DNA from: M55B112 sp040903745
Lineage (GTDB): Bacteria; Bacteroidota; Bacteroidia; Bacteroidales; GCA-2748055
DNA: 64,000 nt
NCBI GenBank assembly: GCA_040903745.1
Contig: JBBDUV010000100.1
Coordinates: 1 to 64,000 of the forward strand
Reading direction: 5' to 3'
Shown here: piece after piece, positions 11,605 through 18,147 of the stretch
Position numbering within the stretch: the first letter of the stretch is position 1
Layout: the number at the start of each line of letters is the position of its first letter
The notes under the pieces: model-generated
What the model was told of the DNA's origin: nothing
The model's input: only the letters and a program-made list of their open reading frames with translations
Database searches by the model: none
Program-made: the position numbers and the translations under genes

Positions 11605-11718
11605 GACATTTCCAGCTTCGGTTGGGGATGTAACGCTGGTGTGGCAGTAGGACATTTCCAGCTTCGGTTGGGGATGTAACGCTGGTGTGGCAGTAGGACA
11701 TTTCCAGCTTCGGTTGGG
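11581..11718 (+). repeat. 46-bp tandem triplication containing the adhesin 3' end and stop codon
   Basis: A 46-bp unit starts at 11581, 11627 and 11673. It holds the last 24 bases of the adhesin gene including its TAG stop, plus 22 bases of downstream sequence. Only the first copy is translated. The second and third are non-coding echoes of the gene end. It lies exactly where the hairpin-repeat island begins. Confidence 0.97.
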
Positions 11719-11724
11719 GCAGCT

Positions 11725-12190
11725 TGTACAGACATTACGCTCCTATCGGAGCTTAGTAAGCTCCGATAGGAGCGTAACGTTAAGCCCCAGCGGGGCGCAA
11801 CGTCTGTAGCAGAATGTCCCACCGAAGCACCTTAGCTCCGTTAGGAGCGACATGTCAAGCCCCGCTAGGAGCGAAATGTCTGTAGATCGAATTGCCCACA
11901 TGGAACCCCCAGCTCCGCTAGGAGCGTAATGTCTGTAGATCGAATTGCCCACATGGAACCCCCAGCTCCGCTAGGAGCGTAATGTCTGTAGATCGAATTG
12001 CCCACATAGAACCCCCAGCTCCGCTAGGAGCGTAATGTCTGTAGTCGGATTGCCCACATGGAACCCCCAGCTCCGTTAGGCGCGACATGTCTAGCCCCGC
12101 TAGGGGCGGCATGTCTGTAGAGGGCGGCATGTCTGTAGCAGAATGTCCCTCCGAAGCATCTTAGCTTCGCTAAGAACAATCTTCTTAAAA
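11725..12190. repeat. Hairpin-repeat cluster 1
   Basis: About ten short palindromes of the type GCTCC-GYTA-GGAGC or GCCCC-GYTA-GGGGC, most followed by ATGTCTGTAG. Three consecutive copies have an exact 53-bp period (11911, 11964, 12017), sharing a spacer containing TTGCCCACATGGAACC. At the left end two copies meet head to head and form a perfect inverted repeat with 21-base arms (11735-11755 and 11757-11777). Short open frames on both strands run through the cluster but look like by-products of the repeat. Confidence 0.95.
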
Positions 12191-12206
12191 AAAACCAATT
12201 CTTTTG

Positions 12207-12214
12207 TATCTTTG
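12207..12214 (+). promoter_or_regulatory. Bacteroidota -7 box TATCTTTG for the PIN toxin pair
   Basis: TATCTTTG matches the TAnnTTTG consensus and lies 16 bases before the antitoxin ATG, so the 5' leader would be only about 10 bases. No convincing -33 TTTG is visible. It sits just after the last hairpin of cluster 1. Confidence 0.6.
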
Positions 12215-12230
12215 ATGCAAAAAGACGGTT

Positions 12231-12458
12231 ATGCAAGCTTACAAATACGAGACAAGAATCTCCAAAACAGGACAAATAAAGCTTCCTTTAAGCAATCAGC
12301 TGTTTGATAAGGAGGTAGAAATAATTATAGTCCCTAAACGAAAAACCAAACAATCGAAACTGAATGCTTCTGATTTTGTTGCTAAATGGGCTGGGGTTCT
12401 GACAAATACAAATACAGATGTTTCAAAATATCAATATTTGACTGATAAATACAAATAA
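12231..12458 (+). CDS. VapB-like antitoxin
   Basis: A 75-residue protein with a short N-terminal part resembling small AbrB-like swapped-hairpin antitoxins (KTGQIKLPLSNQLF) and a hydrophilic C-terminal tail ending KYQYLTDKY, the usual plan for a DNA-binding antitoxin whose tail wraps its toxin. It starts 16 bases after a -7 box and ends 5 bases before a PIN toxin, so the two are almost certainly co-transcribed. By analogy it neutralises the downstream nuclease and represses its own promoter. It is AT-rich compared with the adhesin. The specific antitoxin family is a judgement by eye. Confidence 0.75.
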   Translation: MQAYKYETRISKTGQIKLPLSNQLFDKEVEIIIVPKRKTKQSKLNASDFVAKWAGVLTNTNTDVSKYQYLTDKYK

Positions 12459-12463
12459 TTGGT

Positions 12464-12877
12464 ATGCGGCTTCTGATTGACACAAACATAATATTAGATA
12501 TTGCTCTGAAACGAGACCCCTTCTTCAAAGCTTCAGCAGATTTTTTTAAATCGATTAACAATAAGACAATATTTGGATTCGTAACTGCAACAACAGTTAC
12601 GGATATCTATTACATAGCGAAAAAAGAAAGAGGGCACTCAATTGCAATTGAATTTATTGGTAATCTGATACAACTTGTTGATTTAATTGGGATTGATAAA
12701 GAAATTATAATTGAAGCTTTAACCTTGGATTTGGTTGATTTCGAAGACTCAATTCAATCCGTAGCTTCAAGTTATAATCAGATAGATTTAATTATAACAA
12801 GAAACACAAAAGATTTCAAAGCTTCAAAGATAAAAGCGATGACTCCTGTTGAATTTTTGAGCTTATCAAAAAAGTAA
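12464..12877 (+). CDS. PIN-domain ribonuclease toxin, VapC-like
   Basis: This 137-residue protein fits the PIN fold. LIDTNIILD at the N-terminus carries Asp6. Further acidic positions are Asp47 (TVTDIYY), Asp92/Asp95 (VDFEDSIQ) and Asp117 (RNTKDF), which would form the metal-binding cluster. PIN toxins of this size cleave tRNA or other RNA and are held inactive by the antitoxin encoded just upstream (5-base gap). The pair is a self-contained AT-rich module flanked by hairpin-repeat clusters on both sides, with the right-hand cluster beginning almost at the stop codon. The RNA target cannot be deduced. Confidence 0.85.
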   Translation: MRLLIDTNIILDIALKRDPFFKASADFFKSINNKTIFGFVTATTVTDIYYIAKKERGHSIAIEFIGNLIQLVDLIGIDKEIIIEALTLDLVDFEDSIQSVASSYNQIDLIITRNTKDFKASKIKAMTPVEFLSLSKK

Positions 12878-12878
12878 C

Positions 12879-13035
12879 GTTAAGCCCCAGCGCAACGTCT
12901 GTAGCACGATGTGCACAAATTATACCGGTCCAGCTCCGTTAGGAGCGGCATGTCTGTAGATCGAATTGCCCACATAGAACCCCCAGCTCTGCTAGGAGCG
13001 ACATGTCAAGCTCCGCTAGGGGTGCCATGTTTGTA
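12879..13035. repeat. Hairpin-repeat cluster 2
   Basis: Four or so hairpins, including AGCTCCGTTAGGAGC and AGCTCCGCTAGGGGT variants, with two spacer types: one with GCACAAATTATACCGG and one with TTGCCCACATAGAACC. It fills the gap between the convergent ends of the PIN toxin and the XRE antitoxin genes. Confidence 0.92.
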
Positions 13036-13041
13036 TAGGGT

Positions 13042-13515
13042 TCACCCAACCAAATCATTTAATGAATAATCAGAATATTTATTCCTATCGGAGCGTTTTA
13101 ATCTGTTTATTTCATTTTTTGCTTGTATCTCAATCCATAACATGGGATCATGATTAAACAACCTTCCAAATATTAATGCCAGATCATAATTTATTGATCG
13201 TTCACCATTTAAAAGCTTACTTAAATTAGAGGGTTTTAAACCTATGTAATCAGCAAACCTATTCTGTTGAATGTGAAGCAATCTCAAAATCGACCTTAAA
13301 AAATATCCAACAGGCCTCACATCGTTTGTTTCCGAATGGATATAATCTTCCATCAGGTATTTGACGGACAATAAATCAATTTTTCGTCTTTGATTTTCAG
13401 TACGCTTTCTGGATTTATTCAATAATAGAGCCTGAAAATCATCAAACCCTTTTGTACCTACATCCATTTTTGTAGTCAAGAGACTATCTTGTGGTTCATT
13501 TTTAATTTTCTTCAT
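13042..13515 (-). CDS. XRE-type antitoxin of a GNAT-like toxin pair
   Basis: A 157-residue protein with a helix-turn-helix in its second half (IQQNRFADYIGLKPSNLSK, residues about 78-96), followed by LNGERSINYDLALIFGRLF, typical of the HigA/XRE fold. The N-terminal half is charged. Its ATG overlaps the stop codon of the upstream gene by four bases (ATGA), giving translational coupling in the order toxin then antitoxin. The gene is AT-rich and lies between repeat clusters 2 and 3. Assignment as the cognate antitoxin rests on this overlap and on the family pattern. Confidence 0.75.
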   Translation of the reverse strand: MKKIKNEPQDSLLTTKMDVGTKGFDDFQALLLNKSRKRTENQRRKIDLLSVKYLMEDYIHSETNDVRPVGYFLRSILRLLHIQQNRFADYIGLKPSNLSKLLNGERSINYDLALIFGRLFNHDPMLWIEIQAKNEINRLKRSDRNKYSDYSLNDLVG

Positions 13516-14009
13516 GACTCATCAGCTTTTGTTCTTTTTAAATACTTCTCAATCAATTTTTCTCCATTTTCCCAATCGATGAACATTCGTTGTCCCAAGG
13601 CTAATTCAGCACCGTATTTTTCAGTATACCATCGAATTAAGCTGGATTTTGAAACAAAGGTCAAAAATCCTTTGTAATCCCCCGGTATTTTAAAACTTTC
13701 CCTACACCCAAACGCTATCAGGCATCCAGCCACATAATCGAACCGCTTATTTTTCTGCCCAACATTATGAGGTGCCAGTTCTAATGCATCCATAATCAAC
13801 ATCCCGAATTCAATCCGCAAGCTTAAAGCACCCTCGATAATACCTGGAGAATTAATGGTTCGCAGCACATAAATATTTCCGGTCTTTGATAGTTGTTTCC
13901 AACTAAATTTCCATCCATCCTTTTTGAGCGGAACTGATCTTGTATCTGGAACTATAATCTCTGATTTAATCAGCTCCCCAGTTATTGTATCCAGAATATA
14001 AACCATCAT
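13512..14009 (-). CDS. GNAT-like acetyltransferase, probable toxin
   Basis: A 165-residue protein. The middle and C-terminal parts (LELAPHNVGQ, then GCLIAFGCRESF, FLTFVSKSSLI, GQRMFIDW) look like the acetyl-CoA-binding core of small Bacteroidota GNAT proteins found next to XRE regulators. If the analogy holds it would acetylate a translation component such as aminoacyl-tRNA; this is inferred, not seen. The first two codons are both ATG, and a TATCTTTG box ends only two bases upstream, so the mRNA is probably leaderless. It overlaps the XRE gene by four bases. A housekeeping acetyltransferase is the alternative, but context favours a toxin. Confidence 0.6.
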   Translation of the reverse strand: MMVYILDTITGELIKSEIIVPDTRSVPLKKDGWKFSWKQLSKTGNIYVLRTINSPGIIEGALSLRIEFGMLIMDALELAPHNVGQKNKRFDYVAGCLIAFGCRESFKIPGDYKGFLTFVSKSSLIRWYTEKYGAELALGQRMFIDWENGEKLIEKYLKRTKADES

Positions 14010-14011
14010 AA

Positions 14012-14019
14012 CAAAGATA
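14012..14019 (-). promoter_or_regulatory. -7 box TATCTTTG immediately before the GNAT-like gene
   Basis: On the minus strand TATCTTTG reads from 14019 to 14012 and the first ATG follows after two bases. Transcription would start at or inside the start-codon pair, which implies a leaderless message. Confidence 0.55.
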
Positions 14020-14130
14020 CAAATTAATTATATTTTTTGTATAATTTATAGTGTAAATAATTTCGAAATATGATAAAACTTTCTTTCAAAATTAAGGAGC
14101 GTAACGTTTTGTCTACCCCCTTTTGTTGGC

Positions 14131-14169
14131 AAAGGAAGGGTATGGACAAATTGTCCATACCCTTCCTTT
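14131..14169. terminator. Perfect 17-bp inverted repeat, possible bidirectional terminator
   Basis: Arms 14131-14147 and 14153-14169 pair perfectly across a five-base loop. It lies between the end of higA and the promoter of the GNAT-like gene, both on the minus strand. There is no clean T-run on either side, so a role as terminator is plausible but not proven. Its sequence is unrelated to the island hairpin repeat. Confidence 0.5.
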
Positions 14170-14203
14170 AGACTTGAGTTCTTTGCCTGAGTTTATTAAT
14201 ATA

Positions 14204-14280
14204 AGCTCCGCTAGGAGCGACATGCCTAGCTCCGCTAGGAGCGACATGCCTAGCTCCGCTAGGAGCGAAATGTCTGTAGA
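14204..14280. repeat. Hairpin-repeat cluster 3, three tandem 24-bp copies
   Basis: AGCTCCGCTAGGAGC hairpins recur with a 24-bp period at 14204, 14228 and 14252. The spacer has shrunk to ACATGCCT, and the last copy ends in ATGTCTGTAG. The stop codon of higA begins at the very next base. Confidence 0.93.
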
Positions 14281-14724
14281 TTAGCCGGCTTCAAAAATAT
14301 TTTTTCGTGTATTCATCAGGCTGGCATTTCGATATTGGCGGTTTACTTTGTTCTTCAATTTGTACGGACGGTTAAAGGCTTCCTGCGAAACTTTAAAATA
14401 TACAGCTAATTTTCTTATGGTCTCTTTTGAAAGTCCCTTTTGGTAGTTTAAGATTTTGGAAACTGTCCCTTTCGTTAAACCAAGAATAGGAACCAGGTCT
14501 TTTGCCTTAAGGTTTTGATCTGCCATCAATGATTTTAATAATATAACAGGATCAGAATCGTTCAAAGTATTGTGCTCGTCATCCCATTTCTCAACCAACA
14601 GCGTCAGCAGTTCAATCTCATCCAGAACTTTTTCATTATCCCCAGACAACATATCCTCCAGAATTTTACAATACCTTTCGTATTGCTCTACGCTCTTTAT
14701 TATTTTATATTTTAAAGTCTCCAT
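14281..14724 (-). CDS. higA: HigA-type antitoxin, partner toxin broken
   Basis: A 147-residue protein with an N-terminal helical region (EQYERYCKILEDML) and a HigA/XRE helix-turn-helix (LKAKDLVPILGLTKGTVSKI, about residues 73-92) followed by LAVYFKVSQEAFNRPY. This layout matches Bacteroidota HigA antitoxins that pair with a short RelE-fold HigB toxin encoded just upstream. Upstream at 14748-14901 only the two ends of such a toxin survive, so the antitoxin is orphaned. It may persist as a repressor or as protection against related HigB toxins. The gene ends directly against a hairpin repeat. Confidence 0.8.
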   Translation of the reverse strand: METLKYKIIKSVEQYERYCKILEDMLSGDNEKVLDEIELLTLLVEKWDDEHNTLNDSDPVILLKSLMADQNLKAKDLVPILGLTKGTVSKILNYQKGLSKETIRKLAVYFKVSQEAFNRPYKLKNKVNRQYRNASLMNTRKNIFEAG

Positions 14725-14747
14725 TTCAATTTTCCATTATATGTAGA

Positions 14748-14901
14748 TCAATAATCGTTCACATCAAATTGCCTACCCTCCTTGCAAAGCTTTGTGTACT
14801 CGTTTAAGAATGGATAACCACAACGCGAAAGATTCTCTGCTCCTGGCATTTTTTAATACATAAGCCTCAATAGATTGCTTTTTAATTAAATGTGCTTTCA
14901 A
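14748..14901 (-). pseudogene. higB: higB toxin remnant with internal deletion and frameshift
   Basis: Reading down the minus strand from 14901, the frame gives KAHLIKKQSIEAYVLKNARS and continues to WLSILK, a recognisable HigB N-terminus. It then shifts frame and gives YTKLCKEGRQFDVNDY followed by TGA at 14750-14748, a recognisable HigB C-terminus. The middle of the toxin (about half of a roughly 110-residue protein) is missing and the two ends are out of frame. The first codon reads TTG. The gene sits 23 bases before higA, where its toxin should be. Recognition rests on remembered family sequences. Confidence 0.72.
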
Positions 14902-14981
14902 TGGCTTCAGTTCAAAAATATAGTAAATGTTTCACAATATGAAACTTTCCATCATCTATTTGATAAATATCAGTACATCTA

Positions 14982-15434
14982 CTACTTAAAAATATACTTT
15001 CTGTTAAAGGCAATATCATACTTCCTCAACAACATCTCATACTCCTCTGCAAAGGAAATTCTCCGATGGTGCTCTTGTTGGTCCTCAATGTATTTGCATT
15101 TTGCTGCAATCTGACTATACCCGACTGAAAAAGCCCCATACCCTTCCTGCCACTGAAACCTGAATTTCATCCAGGATTGCTCTTTGATGAATTTTGCTGA
15201 ATTTGCTTTCACCTCCCGCATCAGGTTGGATGGACTGTCAGACGGATTAAACCCAACAAGCATATGGACGTGATCCGGCACATTATTGATGCATAGCATT
15301 TTATGTTTGCGGTTCTGGACAATGCCGGTGATATACCGCCGTACCTCTTCAGATCCCTCGGGAGGTAAAATTCTATCCCGCGATAGTACCCCAAAGACGA
15401 AATGAAGATGGATTTTTGTATACGTATTTGCCAT
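14982..15434 (-). CDS. tnpA: IS200/IS605-type Y1 transposase (HUH single-strand transposase)
   Basis: A 150-residue protein with the Y1 transposase fold. The HUH motif is His55-Val-His57 in VPDHVHMLVG. The probable nucleophile is Tyr115 in KYIEDQ, with Gln119 four residues later at the spacing known for metal coordination in this family. Such enzymes cut and join single-stranded DNA next to hairpins, either to move IS200-like elements or, in REP-associated relatives, to spread palindromic repeats. The active-site residues look intact. No clear IS ends are visible around it. It is the only transposase in the window and lies inside the hairpin-repeat island, although the nearest repeats are about 700 bases away. 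Confidence 0.88.
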   Translation of the reverse strand: MANTYTKIHLHFVFGVLSRDRILPPEGSEEVRRYITGIVQNRKHKMLCINNVPDHVHMLVGFNPSDSPSNLMREVKANSAKFIKEQSWMKFRFQWQEGYGAFSVGYSQIAAKCKYIEDQQEHHRRISFAEEYEMLLRKYDIAFNRKYIFK

Positions 15435-15592
15435 AATAAAGATGTTTTAATGTGTAAATGATTAATGTGATTGTTTAAAGGATTAATGTGATGAGGGATG
15501 GATATATCGAAGAAATGATGTTTTTTTTATTATTATATTTTAGTCATATCTAAAATTTTTGTATATTTACATGATTATTTTAGCTATACATT

Positions 15593-16804
15593 ATGTATTC
15601 ATATATTCCCAGAACCAGGTATATCGAAAGGGCAGGACCTTTTATCGGAAAGCAATTGATCAAAGTAATCACTGGTCAGCGCAGGGTAGGTAAAAGCTAT
15701 TTGCTCTATCATCTCATGGATGAAGTGCAAGAGCAACATCCAGGCTGTAACATAATTCATATTGACAAAGAGAAGGCTGCATTTGATTTCATTCGGGATT
15801 ACAGGAGCCTGCTTGACTATATAACAAAGAACAAAAAAGAGGGTCTGAACGCTGTTTTTATTGATGAAATACAGGATATTGAGCAGTTCGAGAAGGCATT
15901 GCGCGACCTCTATTCTGATCCGGCATATGATCTGTACTGTACCGGAAGCAACGCAAAGATGCTGTCGGGTGAGCTATCCACCCTTCTCAGTGGAAGATTC
16001 GTGGAAATTGAGGTCCATTCATTGTCATATCCCGAGTTCCTGATCTTCCATAAAACAAAAGACTCTGATGAATCTTTGGCCAGGTATCTTGAGATCGGCG
16101 GGTTGCCCAACCTGATTCACCTGGACCTGGTCGATCATGTAGTAAAGGATTATTTATCGAGCATACATACCACCATTATATACAAGGATGTCCTCAGGAG
16201 ACATTCAATCAGAAATATCACATTTCTGGAAAACCTGGTGCAGTATCTTGCTGGCAACATCGGAAATATATTTTCAGCCAAGAAGATCAGTGATTACCTT
16301 AAATCACAACAGGTAAATATAGCTCCCAATACGGTCCTGGATTACCTGGGCTATCTCTGCAACGCCTATATCATTCACAAGGTACCGAGGGCCAATGTTG
16401 TTGGAAAGAAGGTTTTTGAAGTGGGTGAAAAGTACTATTTCGAAGATCTGGGGATCAGGAACAGCATTTCAGGATACAATCCTGCTGACATCGGCGGGAT
16501 GATTGAAAATGCAATTTACACACACCTAAGATACCTGGGATACCATGTGAAAGTAGGCGTTTCAGGAAATAAAGAGATCGATTTTGTTGCTGAAAGGGAG
16601 AATGAACGCATCTACATCCAGGCCTCCTATCTGCTTCACAGCGATGCTACCATAGAGCGGGAATTTGGAAACTTGCTGAATATTAAAGATAACTATCCGA
16701 AATTTGTGGTAAGTATGGATCAATTTACGGGGGGCAATAGCTACAAAGGAATTCAACATTTACACCTCAGGGATTTTTTGTCGGAGACAAGATTTTTAAT
16801 CTGA
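15593..16804 (+). CDS. AAA_14/DUF4143 family ATPase
   Basis: A 403-residue protein with Walker A GQRRVGKS (residues 28-35), Walker B AVFIDEIQD (87-95) and a C-terminal half of DUF4143 type, ending in a restriction-nuclease-like part (IDFVAERENERIYIQASY). These proteins are common and variable in number in Bacteroidota and archaea; their function is largely unknown, with roles in DNA handling or signalling suggested. It stands alone on the plus strand between the transposase and repeat cluster 4. The upstream 157 bases are AT-rich with repeated GATTAATGTGAT. It is complete in length. Confidence 0.85.
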   Translation: MYSYIPRTRYIERAGPFIGKQLIKVITGQRRVGKSYLLYHLMDEVQEQHPGCNIIHIDKEKAAFDFIRDYRSLLDYITKNKKEGLNAVFIDEIQDIEQFEKALRDLYSDPAYDLYCTGSNAKMLSGELSTLLSGRFVEIEVHSLSYPEFLIFHKTKDSDESLARYLEIGGLPNLIHLDLVDHVVKDYLSSIHTTIIYKDVLRRHSIRNITFLENLVQYLAGNIGNIFSAKKISDYLKSQQVNIAPNTVLDYLGYLCNAYIIHKVPRANVVGKKVFEVGEKYYFEDLGIRNSISGYNPADIGGMIENAIYTHLRYLGYHVKVGVSGNKEIDFVAERENERIYIQASYLLHSDATIEREFGNLLNIKDNYPKFVVSMDQFTGGNSYKGIQHLHLRDFLSETRFLI

Positions 16805-16839
16805 AAAAGAAGTGGGAGCAAGATGCAATTATTGCACCC

Positions 16840-17218
16840 CTGGCCCCGCCAGGGGTGCCATGTCTGTAGATCGAATTGCCAACATGGAACCCCTAGCTCC
16901 GCTAGGCGACATGTCAAGCTCCGCTAGGCGCAATGTCTGTAGCACGATATGCACAAATTATACCGGTCAAGCTAGGAGCGACATGTCAAGCTCCGCTAGG
17001 AGCGCAATGTCTGTAGCACGATATGCACAAATTATACCGGTCAAGCTAGGAGCGACNNNNNNNNNNNNNNNNNNNNNNNNNNNNNNNNNNNNNNNNNNNN
17101 NNNNNNNNNNNNNNNNNNNNNNNNNNNNNNNNNNNNNNNNNNNNNNNNNNNNNNNNGCGCAATGTCTGTAGCACGATATGCACAAATTATACCGGTCAAG
17201 CTAGGAGCGACATGTCAA
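16840..17218. repeat. Hairpin-repeat cluster 4 with assembly gap
   Basis: Repeats with a 74-bp period (equivalent positions 16941 and 17015) combine two hairpins with a spacer containing GCACAAATTATACCGGTC. The array runs into the N gap and resumes beyond it with the same unit, so copy number is unknown. Its right end supplies the stop codon of the XRE gene on the minus strand. Confidence 0.93.
17057..17156. other. Assembly gap of 100 N
   Basis: Exactly 100 undetermined bases, the usual placeholder for a gap of unknown size. Both edges carry the same 74-bp repeat, so the gap is probably unresolved tandem copies. Confidence 0.97.
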
Positions 17219-17775
17219 GCCAATTGTAAATCAAAATCTTTTTTTGTCAATCTGATCTTGTTGTTTGAAAGTGATTCCAATGTTTTTTTAATATGAGAAG
17301 CTCTTTCCTGTTGAATAAATGCAGGAATTAAGTCCTCGAATTTTATTTTAAACAATCGGTTGATGACAACTAAATCTTCTTTCGAGAAAGGTCTCAATCC
17401 ATTAATGAGCTCTGACATATAACCCTTTCTATGCCCAAGAATCCTAGCCAGATCATTTTGATTGAGCCCAGCTTCCATTAATTTGTTTCTAATCAACACC
17501 TTTCTTGTTTGATAAAACTCATTCTCGGCCTGCACTAAGGCTTCCGCTAAATCGCTCTCTTTAATCTGATTATCATTGATTTTATCTTCTTCTGCCCATT
17601 TGTTTTGTTCGTAATCTCTAATTAATCCACGTAAATGGGTGCGGATGGGCCCATAAGATTTATCCTCTTTAACTAGAACGCGAAGCTTTAAATATAAAGA
17701 AGAAGCTTTCTCAAATTCCAATTCACTTGATAGAGATTTTATCTTTTGTACATTTTGTATTGAAAATTTTTCCAT
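17215..17775 (-). CDS. XRE-family transcriptional regulator, HigA-like
   Basis: A 186-residue protein with a coiled, charged N-terminal half and a helix-turn-helix at about residues 105-125 (GLNQNDLARILGHRKGYMSE), followed by INGLRPFSKEDLVVINRLF, as in HigA-like antitoxins. No toxin lies next to it: repeat clusters 4 and 5 flank it on both sides. A -7 box TATCTTTG lies 79 bases before the ATG. The last codon is followed by a TGA that belongs to the adjoining hairpin repeat, so the natural C-terminus may have been trimmed. It could be an orphan antitoxin or a free-standing repressor. Confidence 0.75.
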   Translation of the reverse strand: MEKFSIQNVQKIKSLSSELEFEKASSLYLKLRVLVKEDKSYGPIRTHLRGLIRDYEQNKWAEEDKINDNQIKESDLAEALVQAENEFYQTRKVLIRNKLMEAGLNQNDLARILGHRKGYMSELINGLRPFSKEDLVVINRLFKIKFEDLIPAFIQQERASHIKKTLESLSNNKIRLTKKDFDLQLA

Positions 17776-17853
17776 TTTAAATTAGTTTTTGAACACGTAA
17801 CCATTTCTCAATTGTTTTTGTAATAATTCCAAAATCGTAGTCTTAATCAACTG

Positions 17854-17861
17854 CAAAGATA
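17854..17861 (-). promoter_or_regulatory. -7 box TATCTTTG upstream of the XRE gene
   Basis: TATCTTTG on the minus strand, 79 bases before the XRE start. A 22-codon open frame beginning TTG directly after the box lies between it and the gene; whether it is translated is unknown. Confidence 0.5.
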
Positions 17862-17949
17862 AAGAATTAGTTTCATATATTATAGAACTAATTCTGGTTT
17901 ATTTATGTTCCTCTTATCCTGTTTTCGCTAATTTACACCTCCATTCCAG

Positions 17950-18135
17950 CTCCGCCAAGAGCGTAACGTTAAGCCCCGCTGGGGCTGGGGTTTCATGTGG
18001 GCAGATTGTTCTACAGACATTACGCCCTTAACAGGGCTGGACATGACGCTCCTAAAGGAGCTAAGATGCTTCGGTAGGACATTCTGCTACAGACATTGCG
18101 CCCTTAACAGGGCTGGCGTTTCATGTGGGCAGATT
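17950..18135. repeat. Hairpin-repeat cluster 5
   Basis: Several units, mostly in reverse orientation, with stems GCTCC/GGAGC and GCCCT/AGGGC (GCCCTGTTAAGGGC on the minus strand). They alternate with CTACAGACAT motifs and with spacers containing TTTCATGTGGGCAG or GATGCTTCGGTAGGACATTC. It separates the XRE gene from hipA. Confidence 0.92.
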
Positions 18136-18147
18136 AAATAAAGATAA

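Noticed and set aside
11547..12275. Small open frames through the hairpin repeats (also near 16812, 19659, 21327, 21602 and 26388)
   Set aside because: Their proteins are made only of translated repeat sequence such as CYRHFAP or MSVDRIAHMEPLAP, appear on both strands, and lack starts or promoters of their own.
17776..17853. 22-codon frame after the -7 box of the XRE gene as a toxin relic
   Set aside because: Too short and without resemblance to HigB or other toxins; could be chance.
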